The translations under genes were made by a program, and so were the position numbers. A stretch of DNA of 63,371 bases from Peptoniphilaceae bacterium. GTDB taxonomy: Bacteria > Bacillota > Clostridia > Tissierellales > Peptoniphilaceae. This document shows positions 7,749-16,417 of the stretch, in pieces; within the stretch, counting starts at the first letter, position 1, and the number at the start of each line of letters is the position of its first letter. Under the pieces are notes generated by a model. The model was not told where the DNA came from. It saw only the letters and a list, made by a program, of their open reading frames with translations, and ran no database searches. The stretch spans positions 1 through 63,371 of the forward strand of contig JASLJE010000009.1 of assembly GCA_030152565.1 (NCBI GenBank), read 5' to 3'.

Positions 7749-9362
7749 TCAATCATAAGTGTAATTAAAGTCATGGTTTAATACTATTATATCATTTTTT
7801 TCAATAATAGTATTTCCGTCAGGAATAATCGTCTCATCCTCTCTTTTTATCATGATAACCAGCCTATCTTCTGATATATCCAATTGGGATATGGTAGATC
7901 CCACATATTCTTCATGTTCTGTAACATCTATTTCTGTCAAGCTAATTTCTGCATCCAAATCAGCTGATAGGGCTGATAAGATTAATTGATCATCTTCTTT
8001 CAAAATAGTATTTCCCCTAGGGGCAATATTATTCTTCCCCCTAATAATGGAAACTGCCAGGATGCCAGGCGGTAGATTAATGTCTTTTATCATCATATTA
8101 AACCACAGATGGTCCCTGTCTATTTTAAGTTGAATAAAGTCTACTTCTACCTCTTCTGAGTAGTCGTTAAAGGTCTTTAATACGTCCACCTTATCGTCTA
8201 TCATATTAAGTTTTTTAGAAAAAACTGGTATGAGGGATCCTTGAATCAAGATAGACATTAGGACTATGGCAAATACTATATGGTAGATGTCATTTTCCAA
8301 GTAGACTCCGTCTATACTGGCCATGATGGCAAATACTATGGAGGCTGCCCCTCTTAAACCTGACCAGGCAACTATGGTCATTTGCTTAGGATCAGACCTT
8401 AAGGGTCCCATTAAAATCAAGGTCGCTAGAGGTCTTGCTATAAAGGTTAAAAATAACATAATCAAACAGGCCTTTAAAAATACTGCCGGTATCATGGAAG
8501 GCAGGGCTAAAAGTCCCAGTAGGAAAAATATTATAACCTGCATAAGACCAGTGACTCCATTAAAGAAGTGAACCAATTCTATCTTGTTTTTAAATGTATT
8601 ATTTCCCAAAATAAGCCCTACTACATAGGCACTTAAGTAGCCATTTCCCCCTAAAGCCTCAGGAAGGGCAAAGGAAAACAGGGCTATGGAGATGACAAAA
8701 ACCGCGTCAAATCCATTGGTTGTAAAATCAAACTTTCTAAGAACAAATAGGGCCACATAGGCTATTAAAAGCCCAAAAGTCAACCCAAAAAACATTTGGG
8801 AGAAAAACATCTTGGCTATCATGGCCTTGGATGCATTTCCCTTCATCATAGCTAAAACTATCATGGTCAACATATAGGATGTAGGGTCGTTACTACCACT
8901 TTCCAGCTCTAAAAGAGAGGCTGTATTATATTTTAAGTTAAGCTTTTTACTCCTTAAAATAGAAAAAACCGACGCCGCATCCGTTGACGCTATTACAGAG
9001 CCCATTAACATGGCCTCTAAAAAACTAAAATGTAGCACATAATAAACAAAGGCCCCTGTTGTCAGGGCTGTAATTATGGTTCCCAGGGTTGACATTAGTA
9101 TGGCGTGTAAGGCCACAGGCTTTGCCATATCCCAATTGGTACCAAATCCTCCATAAAACATGATAAATACCAGTGCTATAGTATTTATATCTGAGACTAA
9201 CTTATAGTCGTCAAAAGGTATTTTGAAGATTCCTTCCTCACCAAAAATCAATCCTAAAATAATAAATAATAAGAGGGCAGGAATCCCCACCTTATCTGAA
9301 AATCTATTAAGTATCACACTAATTAATATGACAAAGGCCACATAGATTAGTATTATTTCCAT
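7749..9362 (-). CDS. CPA1-type K+(Na+)/H+ antiporter with RCK_C domain
   Basis: A polytopic antiporter (about 12 membrane helices in residues 1-380) of the NhaP/NhaP2 group, with the SVIASTDAASVFSIL stretch that corresponds to the conserved Asp region and ELESGSNDP after it. The cytosolic C-terminus (about 400-537) resembles tandem TrkA_C/RCK_C modules. The ATG at 9362 lies 8 nt after AAAGGGG (537 aa); a GTG at 9371 is too close to that site. The likely role is potassium or sodium efflux and pH balance. The ion specificity cannot be read from sequence alone. It follows a terminator hairpin after the J-domain gene and leads into msrAB. Confidence 0.88.
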   Translation of the reverse strand: MEIILIYVAFVILISVILNRFSDKVGIPALLLFIILGLIFGEEGIFKIPFDDYKLVSDINTIALVFIMFYGGFGTNWDMAKPVALHAILMSTLGTIITALTTGAFVYYVLHFSFLEAMLMGSVIASTDAASVFSILRSKKLNLKYNTASLLELESGSNDPTSYMLTMIVLAMMKGNASKAMIAKMFFSQMFFGLTFGLLIAYVALFVLRKFDFTTNGFDAVFVISIALFSFALPEALGGNGYLSAYVVGLILGNNTFKNKIELVHFFNGVTGLMQVIIFFLLGLLALPSMIPAVFLKACLIMLFLTFIARPLATLILMGPLRSDPKQMTIVAWSGLRGAASIVFAIMASIDGVYLENDIYHIVFAIVLMSILIQGSLIPVFSKKLNMIDDKVDVLKTFNDYSEEVEVDFIQLKIDRDHLWFNMMIKDINLPPGILAVSIIRGKNNIAPRGNTILKEDDQLILSALSADLDAEISLTEIDVTEHEEYVGSTISQLDISEDRLVIMIKREDETIIPDGNTIIEKNDIIVLNHDFNYTYD

Positions 9363-9381
9363 CCACTCCACCCCTTTACAA

Positions 9382-9413
9382 AAATAAACTTTAGAATATT
9401 CTAAAGTTTATTT
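9382..9413 (-). terminator. Perfect 32-nt palindrome ending the J-domain gene
   Basis: A 16+16 nt perfect inverted repeat (arms AAATAAACTTTAGAAT and its complement) contains the stop codon of the J-domain gene and is followed by TTTTTG on the minus strand. It reads as an intrinsic terminator separating this gene from the antiporter, whose start lies only 20 nt further on. Confidence 0.75.
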
Positions 9414-10192
9414 AATCTCTTATATCTCTCAATATTTTCCTCACTTAAAAACTCATAAGCTTCATTAATTTCTTGGAACTTTTCCTTGGCATCCTCAGCC
9501 TTATTTAAATCAGGATGATATTTCTTAGCCAACTTCCTATATTGGAGTTTTACCTCGTAAATATCAGTGGAATAGTCCAAACCTAAAGCATCACAACTTT
9601 TTTCATACTTACTGTTAAAATCATCTGTTGGATTATAGCCCCCATAACCTTGATTATAGGAACCTTGACCATAGGAGCCCTGGCCGTAATAGCCACCTCC
9701 ATAGTTTCCTCCAGCCTGGTTGAAGAAGTCGTCAAAGATCTTTTGCCACTCTTCATTTTGCTGTCTTTGTCTTTCTTCTTGGGCCCTTCTTCTCTTGTCT
9801 TCTTCTTCCTTCTTGTACCTGTTACTATAGTCTCTAAAGTTTACCTTCTTACTCTTGCCCAGCCTGTAGTAGTCAGCATAGTCGTAAAGATATTCAGTAC
9901 TGACATATCTGGCATATTTTAGGGCTGAGATAACCTTTTTTCCCAATAAGGGAATTAAGAAGATAAGTAAAACTATGGTTATTACAGTTATAGCTGCAGG
10001 TGTCAAAAGGACTAGAAACATAAAGGGATAGGCAAAAAACATAAAACATCCCAATACTACAAAGCCAACGATAAATCCCTTAATTTGCTCTGCAAACCTG
10101 GTAATCCAGTCAAAGAGCTTTATCAGGCCACTTAAAAACACATCTACTATCTTGGCCAAGGCAAAGATAATATTTCCCCAAATTTTTTTCAT
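9401..10192 (-). CDS. Membrane-anchored DnaJ-domain protein
   Basis: About 263 aa from the ATG at 10192, which follows AAGGTGGGAG; an ATG at 10225 has a weaker site. The N-terminal third has two hydrophobic segments (about residues 1-80, split around FAEQIKGFIVGFVVLG). A charged coiled region (KKEEEDKRRRAQEERQRQ) follows, then a Gly/Tyr/Gln-rich repeat linker, then a C-terminal J domain (about 195-263) with the HPD motif KKYHPDLNKAED. J domains stimulate Hsp70 ATPase, so this should recruit DnaK to the membrane. It is not a canonical DnaJ: it lacks the zinc-finger and substrate domains and has the J domain at the wrong end. Client unknown. Confidence 0.85.
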   Translation of the reverse strand: MKKIWGNIIFALAKIVDVFLSGLIKLFDWITRFAEQIKGFIVGFVVLGCFMFFAYPFMFLVLLTPAAITVITIVLLIFLIPLLGKKVISALKYARYVSTEYLYDYADYYRLGKSKKVNFRDYSNRYKKEEEDKRRRAQEERQRQQNEEWQKIFDDFFNQAGGNYGGGYYGQGSYGQGSYNQGYGGYNPTDDFNSKYEKSCDALGLDYSTDIYEVKLQYRKLAKKYHPDLNKAEDAKEKFQEINEAYEFLSEENIERYKRLNKL

Positions 10193-10230
10193 ACTCCCAC
10201 CTTCGTTCTCTTTTTTATATTTCATACCCC

Positions 10231-10274
10231 AGCTAGGCTAGCCTAAGCTCTAGGAGACTAAACTCCTAGGAGCT
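10231..10274 (-). repeat. Two adjacent inverted repeats between the ABC exporter and J-protein genes
   Basis: 10246-10274 forms an 11-bp stem with a 1-nt bulge and 6-nt loop (arms AGCTCTAGGAG and CTCCTAGGAGCT). Just beyond it 10235-10244 is the palindrome AGGCTAGCCT within a longer imperfect palindrome (10231-10249). The first contains the stop codon of the ABC gene. No U-run follows either, so a classical terminator is not clear; an RNA-processing or attenuation role is possible. Confidence 0.5.
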
Positions 10275-12053
10275 AAAGGAACTATTACCTATAGACTTAT
10301 AAAGGTTGGCATAGGCCCCATTTTGAGCTAAAAGCTCTTGGTGGCTACCACTTTCCTCTATTCCATTTTCAGTTAAGACTAAAATCTTATCTGAATTAAT
10401 AACCGTTGACAACCTATGGGCTATGGTTATGGTAGTCCTACCATGGGATAATTCTTCTAGAGATTTTTGAACCAGTCTTTCACTCTTATTGTCTAAAGCA
10501 GAGGTTGCCTCATCCAAGATAAGAATTGGCGGGTTTTTCAAAAATACTCTGGCTATACTTATTCTTTGCTTTTGTCCACCAGATAGTTTCAAGCCCCTCT
10601 CTCCCACATAGGTATCAAAACCTTCTGGAAGTTCTCTGATAAACTCACTTGCTCCAGCCATGTCTGCCGCCCTAATGATCTCTTCATCACTGGCATCTGG
10701 CCTACCATAGCTTATATTTTCCTTAATAGTACCACTAAATAGATAAACGTCTTGTTGGACCATACCTATATTATTTCTAAGTGACTTTAGGGTCACATCC
10801 CTTATATCCTTTCCATCAACTGTGATGGAACCTTCATTTACATCGTAAAACCTAGGTATAAGATTGGTAAGAGTTGTCTTACCTGATCCAGATGGACCTA
10901 CTATGGCTATCTTTTGTCCAGCCTTAATATCCAGGTTTAAATCATTTAAAACAAGATTGTGGTCCCTAGAATCAGGACTTCCATCCATATAGGCAAAGTG
11001 AACATTGTTAAAACTAATGTCTCCCTTAACATCCTTTAATTCTATAGCATCTTCCTTGTCTACAATATTTGATTTATAGTCCATAAGTTCAGCAAATCTT
11101 TCTATACCTGTCATTCCCTTTTCAAAGGTTTCAGTAAAGTCTACCACCCTGGTAACTGTTGCTAGTAATGATGATACATACATGATAAATAGGACAAAGT
11201 CTCCAGGACTTAACTTATTATCTATAAGTAGTATTCCTCCTAGGACTAAAACTACCAAGTACATAAAACCATCTAAGAATCTTGTCACTGAGTGAAAGAT
11301 TGATAATTGGCTATAGAAGTTTGTCTTAAGTCTTAAGAACTCTTCATTTCCTTCATGGAACTTTTCTTCTTCAATATCTTCATTGGCAAAGGATTTAATA
11401 ACCTTTATACCCAATAGTGAATCTTCAATGTTAGCATTTATTTCACCTATATGGTGTCTTTGCTCCTTGTGGGTCTTTCTAAGCTTCTTTCTCGTCCTAG
11501 TAGTAAAGACAAACATTAAAGGTATCATTAAAAATAAAACCAAGGTTAGGACCACATTTATTCTTATCAAAACTATAAAGGATATAACCAGCTTAATAGC
11601 TCCAATAAAAAACTCTTCCGGTCCATGGTGTGAAAACTCGGTTATATCAAAAAGATCCGTAGTTATTCTAGCCATCAACTGTCCTATCTTAGTATTGTTA
11701 AAATACTCATCGGGAAGAGTTTGAATATGGCCAAATACGTCCCTTCTCATGTCTTTTTCAATCATGGCTCCCATTATATGGCCTTGTTTTTGCATATAGT
11801 AACGAGCCCCAATTTCAACCATCTTAAGTGCAAAATATAATAAACCTATCTTAAAGATATAGGACATGGTAAGGCTGGCCAAGTCATTGGTAGCCTTGTC
11901 TGTGATAGCCCTAATAATAAGGGGCAAGGTCAGTTCAGACACTACCGTAAAGGCTGCTGCTGTCATATCTAAGATAAATACTGGCAAATAATTTCCATAA
12001 TATGGTATAAATCTTTTTAGTAGATCTTTGTTCGTGTATTTTCTTTTTTTCAT
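10266..12053 (-). CDS. ABC exporter, fused membrane and ATPase domains
   Basis: 595 aa with six predicted membrane helices (about residues 15-320) and a C-terminal ATPase domain. Walker A is GPSGSGKTTL, the signature is LSGGQKQR, Walker B is LILDEATSALD, and the switch His is in IAHRLST. All ATPase motifs are intact, so a homodimeric BmrA/MsbA-type exporter is likely. The substrate is not predictable. The start follows AGGAGG by 7 nt. It faces away from the SDR gene with a 99-nt AT-rich promoter region between them, and runs into the J-domain gene through two hairpins. Confidence 0.92.
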   Translation of the reverse strand: MKKRKYTNKDLLKRFIPYYGNYLPVFILDMTAAAFTVVSELTLPLIIRAITDKATNDLASLTMSYIFKIGLLYFALKMVEIGARYYMQKQGHIMGAMIEKDMRRDVFGHIQTLPDEYFNNTKIGQLMARITTDLFDITEFSHHGPEEFFIGAIKLVISFIVLIRINVVLTLVLFLMIPLMFVFTTRTRKKLRKTHKEQRHHIGEINANIEDSLLGIKVIKSFANEDIEEEKFHEGNEEFLRLKTNFYSQLSIFHSVTRFLDGFMYLVVLVLGGILLIDNKLSPGDFVLFIMYVSSLLATVTRVVDFTETFEKGMTGIERFAELMDYKSNIVDKEDAIELKDVKGDISFNNVHFAYMDGSPDSRDHNLVLNDLNLDIKAGQKIAIVGPSGSGKTTLTNLIPRFYDVNEGSITVDGKDIRDVTLKSLRNNIGMVQQDVYLFSGTIKENISYGRPDASDEEIIRAADMAGASEFIRELPEGFDTYVGERGLKLSGGQKQRISIARVFLKNPPILILDEATSALDNKSERLVQKSLEELSHGRTTITIAHRLSTVINSDKILVLTENGIEESGSHQELLAQNGAYANLYKSIGNSSFSS

Positions 12054-12082
12054 TTTCCCTCCTAAACATAAAACATATTAAC

Positions 12083-12088
12083 ATTATA
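12083..12088 (-). promoter_or_regulatory. Candidate -10 box for the ABC exporter gene
   Basis: TATAAT on the minus strand, about 30 nt before the start codon; the -35 region is weak (TTAGTA-like, 17 nt away). Offered as a candidate only. Confidence 0.4.
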
Positions 12089-12118
12089 CACTATATTTTT
12101 ATATTTACTAAAATGCCT

Positions 12119-12124
12119 TATAAT
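12119..12124 (+). promoter_or_regulatory. Candidate -10 box for the SDR gene
   Basis: TATAAT on the plus strand, 28 nt before the ATG, with no convincing -35 box. The gene's own site is AAGGAG, 6 nt before the ATG. Confidence 0.4.
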
Positions 12125-12152
12125 ATTAATATCAAATAATTAAGGAGATATT

Positions 12153-12887
12153 ATGAGAAAGACAGTTTTAATCACAGGATCCTCAAGAGGAATTGGCAGG
12201 GCCATAGCCCTATCCTTCCTAGGAAAAGAATATAATGTAATAGTAAACTATAAAAAAGAAGAAGAAAAAGCCCTGGAAGTAGTACAAATTCTTAGGGAAA
12301 ATGGTCTGGATGCCATGGCTATAAAGGCCGATGTATCCGACTTTAACCAGGTCGAAGAAATGTTTAAAACCATAAAAAAACGCTTTAGAAAGGTTGATAT
12401 CCTAATAAATAATGCAGGTATAGCAAGGCTTAACCTGGCCCAAGATGTCAGTCTAGAAGAATGGGACGAAATCTTTGCAACCAATGTTAATGGTATGTTT
12501 AACTGCACAAAACTTGCCCTACCAGACATGATTTCCAACAAGGACGGAATTATAGTAAACACTTCTTCTGTCTGGGGACAAACTGGAGGCTCTATGGAAT
12601 CAGCCTATGCAGCAACAAAAGGAGCAATCATAGCCTATACAAAATCCTTGGCCATGGAACTTGCCCCTTCCAATATTAGAGTAAATGCTGTTGCACCTGG
12701 CGGTGTTCTAACCGATATGACCATGGTCCTATCCCAAGAAACCTTGGATGGCTTTGCCCAAGAAGTTCCCATGGGAAGACTGGCCTATCCTGAAGAAATC
12801 GCCGATGCAGTTGAATTTTTAGTATCTGATAAATCCAAGTATATGACAGGCCAGGTTCTTGCCATCAATGGCGGCTACTATATGTGA
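12153..12887 (+). CDS. Short-chain dehydrogenase/reductase, FabG-like
   Basis: 244 aa Rossmann-fold oxidoreductase. The cofactor motif SSRGIGRA is at residues 10-17, NNAGIA near 86, and the catalytic Ser, Tyr and Lys are at TSSVWGQ and YAATKGA. NADP preference is suggested by Arg next to the glycine motif. The family includes 3-oxoacyl-ACP reductase, but the gene stands alone, far from fab genes, so the substrate is open. The last 10 nt overlap the 3' end of addA on the other strand, leaving no room for a separate terminator. Confidence 0.88.
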   Translation: MRKTVLITGSSRGIGRAIALSFLGKEYNVIVNYKKEEEKALEVVQILRENGLDAMAIKADVSDFNQVEEMFKTIKKRFRKVDILINNAGIARLNLAQDVSLEEWDEIFATNVNGMFNCTKLALPDMISNKDGIIVNTSSVWGQTGGSMESAYAATKGAIIAYTKSLAMELAPSNIRVNAVAPGGVLTDMTMVLSQETLDGFAQEVPMGRLAYPEEIADAVEFLVSDKSKYMTGQVLAINGGYYM

Positions 12888-15800
12888 TCTATCCTGGTAA
12901 AGACATTGTGTCTAGCCCAGTAAATATAGGCTTCCTTAACCCTTATATTTAGAGAGCTTTCCAAGCCTCTCTTATATAGGGCTAGTTGGCCTTGATAAAG
13001 GTCTTCATCTATAGACCTATTAGTCTTAAAATCTACAATTACAATTTCCCCATCTTCTATGAAAAACAAGTCTATCTGCCCATCTACTAAAAGATCTATA
13101 CCATCCTTTTGGTACTTTATGGTAAAGGCCCTCTCCCTATGAAGACTAGACCTATTGGCTATAATTCTCTCACCTAAATCTGAGTCAAAAAAGTTTATAA
13201 ATATTTGGGGATCAATATAGGCCAGATCTTCTTTTTGTAAAAGTTCCCAGGCAACCAACCTATCTAATTCTTCTAGAAAACTCTCCCTGCTATATTTTTT
13301 AATTTCTACCAATTCAAAGACCTTGTGGATAAGACTTCCCTTTTCATTGGCCTTTAACTTTTCTTTTCCCCTGATAAAGTCAGGTCTGGCAAAGTCCAAA
13401 TCCCTCTCTCTCTCATAGGGACTAAGGCCTGATGGTCTTTTAAAATCAGACGACCTATTATCATTTTTTTCTGATAAATCAGATACAGTCTTTTTATAGG
13501 GGGCCTTTATATAATCTTTAAATGGATATTCATAGTCAAAAATAGGATCCAGGTCCATTTCCATCAAGTCTAAGTCTTTTTCGTCCTCTTCCAAACTTGA
13601 CTTGTATTCATCTATCTCTTCTAGAATAGCTGCCTCTTCCACCAGGTTAAAATAAGGCTTAAAACTACCCTCAAAATAATCTGTATCTGAAGGTATTTCT
13701 AGCTCTTCTTCAAGCTTAAAATCATCTGCTAGACAGTCTCTAAAGACAATACTATTTATCCAATCAAAGTAGCTGGACATGGAAGTCAAGTCCTTACCAT
13801 AGTCTTTTTCCCTAAACTTATTGGGAAGTTTTCCCACTAAAACCAGCTTGTCTATGGCCCTGGTCATGGCCACATAAAGAATCCTAACCTCTTCTGACAA
13901 GGATTCCTTTCTTATCTCTTCCTTGATTAAATTATACTCCAAGGTTTCCTTTCTAGCATTCCTGTCCAAATCTACCACTCTTAGGGCCATGCCTAGGTCA
14001 TTGTGGTAGATATAAGGATTTCTCAAGTCCATCATATTAAAACGCTTGTTTAGATTTGCTATAAAGACCACCCTAAACTGAAGTCCCTTGGACTTATGGA
14101 TGGTCATAATCCTAACCACATTATCCTCTTCAGATAAGTCTGCCCCTGGTTCAAGTTGACTCTTGTCTTTTTTCATCAAGTCATCCACATAGGATAAAAA
14201 TCCATAAAGACCCAGGTCTGAGTTTTCTTCATACTTGCCGATTTCATCTATAAAGGCTAGAAGGTTATCATATTTTTGCTTACCATTATTTAAGGACAAG
14301 ACAAAGGCCAGATAGCCACTATCCAAAAGAACATACCAGGCAAAGTCTACCAAGGTCATGGTCTTTTCCCTATCCCTATAGGAATCTATCTTTTCCATAT
14401 AGGACCTTCTTTTTTCCAGAATAGACTCATTTTCTCCATCATAGGTAAAAAAGCTATGATTAAAAGATCCTGACCTATTTTCTATCTTGATAAGGGAAAG
14501 CTCTTCTTCTGTAAAATCACCTAGGTGGGAAAGAAGAACTGCCATCAAGGGAAGGTCCCTCCTATCATTTTCTATACACTTTAAAAGGTTAATAAAGTTT
14601 AAGACTTCTAAATTTGAAAAATCAACCTCATAAGAGTCAGAAAAGAAGGGTATATTAAAGGCCTTTAAGTCCTCTTCATAGGCTCCTATATCCGACTTGG
14701 TCCTAGACAAGATAGCAAAGTCTCTATAGTCATAGCCTTCAAAATCTACCATCTCCTTAATTCTCTTGGCTATGGCAAAACTTTCTGTATTTTCAAAGCG
14801 GGTAGAATAGGCTATATCCAAGTCTTCTATTTCATCCTTGTCAGTTTTTAAGTATAAAAACTCCACCGGGTCCTTTAGGTCTGGAAAGTCTGTTCCCTTG
14901 ACCAATTGATGGCTAGGACTTCTATAGTCTATTTCCCCTAACTTTTTAGTCATAAGACTGTCAAAGATAAAGTTATTAAAGTCTAGAAGTTCCTTTCTAG
15001 ACCTAAAGTTTTTGTTTAAGTCTATGGCCTGGTCCAGGTCTTTAAACTTCCTATAGTCTTCATACCTCTTATTAAAAAGACTAGGATCTGCCAGCCTAAA
15101 CTTATAGATTGACTGTTTAATATCTCCTACAAAGAAAAGATTATCCTCTCTTCTTATCTTTTCCACTATATAGTTTTGGATCTGGTTGGCATCTTGGTAC
15201 TCGTCAAAGAAGATATAGGAGTACTTGTCTCTTAAAAGCTCTACCACATCCTGGTCTTCTAAAAGTTCTATCATTAAATGCTCAGCATCAGAAAAATCTA
15301 TCCCCTTCTTGTCTCTTTTCTTCTGCCTATAAGCCCTATCAAAGTCCCTTAAAATCATCTCCATGGTCTTAAGGGTTCTAAAGGATTCCAGACTTTCCCT
15401 TCTAGCCTGGTCCATATCCAGACTTACAAGGTCGGCTATCTTGGAAAAATCCTTCTTATAGCCATCCCTAAGGGCCTTGGCCCTATCTTTTTTAAGAGGA
15501 TCTAAAAGATTATCCTCCATTTTCTTCTTGGTAAGTCTAGGTAGGGTCTTAAAGTCTACCCCATCCAAGGCCTCCTTAAGAGAGGCTAGGTCATCCTCTT
15601 CCAAGGCTTTTTTTAGGCCTAAAAACATCTTGCTTTCCCTTTCAAATAAGTCCCTATAGGGCTCTGGACCATCATCCATTTCTGCCAGGTCTAGGGCTTC
15701 TTTTGAAGCCTTATAAAGGTCATCTAAGGGTTTTTCTAAAAGGCTTTTTACCATGGCTAGGTAGTAACTCTCATAGGCTGACTCATCCTCCAAGCCCTCT

Positions 15801-16417
15801 TCCACCCTTCTGGCCAAATCATAGGGCTCAATGGCCTCTTCCATCCAGGTCCAAGGATCTATCTGACTCATAAGAAAACTATAGATTCTTAAAATAAGGT
15901 CTCTAGTATTTTCGTCGTTTTTCCTACTGTCATACTTTTCTATAAAGGTTAAAAAGTCCTCATTTCTTTTTTCATAATAGTTAGAATATACTTCGTCCAA
16001 GGCCTGGTGCTTTAAGATATCCAGGCTGGCCTGGTTGAGAATAATAAAGTCAGGGCTTATGTCCAGCTTATAGAAGTACTCTCTTATAGTATTGATACAA
16101 AAAGAGTGCATGGTGCTTATCTGGGCACTATTTATATTATTGTACTGGTTCTTATAAAAGGACATATTCTCCCTGTCTACTTCCATAGACTTAACTATTT
16201 GCTTTTTTATCCTATCCTTCATTTCATAGGCAGCCTTATTGGTAAAGGTAACTATAAGCATGGAGTCTATGTCTATTTTTTCCTCCCTGATTAGCCTGAT
16301 AATTCTCTCTACCAAGACCTGGGTCTTACCAGCCCCAGCCTGGGCTGAAACAATAATATTTTTTCCCCTGGTCTCTATGGCCCTTAGTTGATCACTTGTG
16401 TATTTAACTTCAGTCAT
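12878..16417 (-). CDS. addA: AddA helicase-nuclease subunit
   Basis: AddA is the 3'-5' helicase and 3'-strand nuclease of the AddAB complex, which resects double-strand breaks for RecA. It shows Walker A SAQAGAGKT (residues 27-35), the DExx box FFDEYQD, QGxxR-like motifs, VAMTRA as motif VI, and a C-terminal RecB-type nuclease with IVIVDFKTNRS. Length is 1179 aa, normal. The ATG overlaps the addB stop by 8 nt (ATGACTGA), so translation is coupled. It is third in the glcK-addB-addA transcript and ends convergent with the SDR gene. Confidence 0.96.
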   Translation of the reverse strand: MTEVKYTSDQLRAIETRGKNIIVSAQAGAGKTQVLVERIIRLIREEKIDIDSMLIVTFTNKAAYEMKDRIKKQIVKSMEVDRENMSFYKNQYNNINSAQISTMHSFCINTIREYFYKLDISPDFIILNQASLDILKHQALDEVYSNYYEKRNEDFLTFIEKYDSRKNDENTRDLILRIYSFLMSQIDPWTWMEEAIEPYDLARRVEEGLEDESAYESYYLAMVKSLLEKPLDDLYKASKEALDLAEMDDGPEPYRDLFERESKMFLGLKKALEEDDLASLKEALDGVDFKTLPRLTKKKMEDNLLDPLKKDRAKALRDGYKKDFSKIADLVSLDMDQARRESLESFRTLKTMEMILRDFDRAYRQKKRDKKGIDFSDAEHLMIELLEDQDVVELLRDKYSYIFFDEYQDANQIQNYIVEKIRREDNLFFVGDIKQSIYKFRLADPSLFNKRYEDYRKFKDLDQAIDLNKNFRSRKELLDFNNFIFDSLMTKKLGEIDYRSPSHQLVKGTDFPDLKDPVEFLYLKTDKDEIEDLDIAYSTRFENTESFAIAKRIKEMVDFEGYDYRDFAILSRTKSDIGAYEEDLKAFNIPFFSDSYEVDFSNLEVLNFINLLKCIENDRRDLPLMAVLLSHLGDFTEEELSLIKIENRSGSFNHSFFTYDGENESILEKRRSYMEKIDSYRDREKTMTLVDFAWYVLLDSGYLAFVLSLNNGKQKYDNLLAFIDEIGKYEENSDLGLYGFLSYVDDLMKKDKSQLEPGADLSEEDNVVRIMTIHKSKGLQFRVVFIANLNKRFNMMDLRNPYIYHNDLGMALRVVDLDRNARKETLEYNLIKEEIRKESLSEEVRILYVAMTRAIDKLVLVGKLPNKFREKDYGKDLTSMSSYFDWINSIVFRDCLADDFKLEEELEIPSDTDYFEGSFKPYFNLVEEAAILEEIDEYKSSLEEDEKDLDLMEMDLDPIFDYEYPFKDYIKAPYKKTVSDLSEKNDNRSSDFKRPSGLSPYERERDLDFARPDFIRGKEKLKANEKGSLIHKVFELVEIKKYSRESFLEELDRLVAWELLQKEDLAYIDPQIFINFFDSDLGERIIANRSSLHRERAFTIKYQKDGIDLLVDGQIDLFFIEDGEIVIVDFKTNRSIDEDLYQGQLALYKRGLESSLNIRVKEAYIYWARHNVFTRIDHI

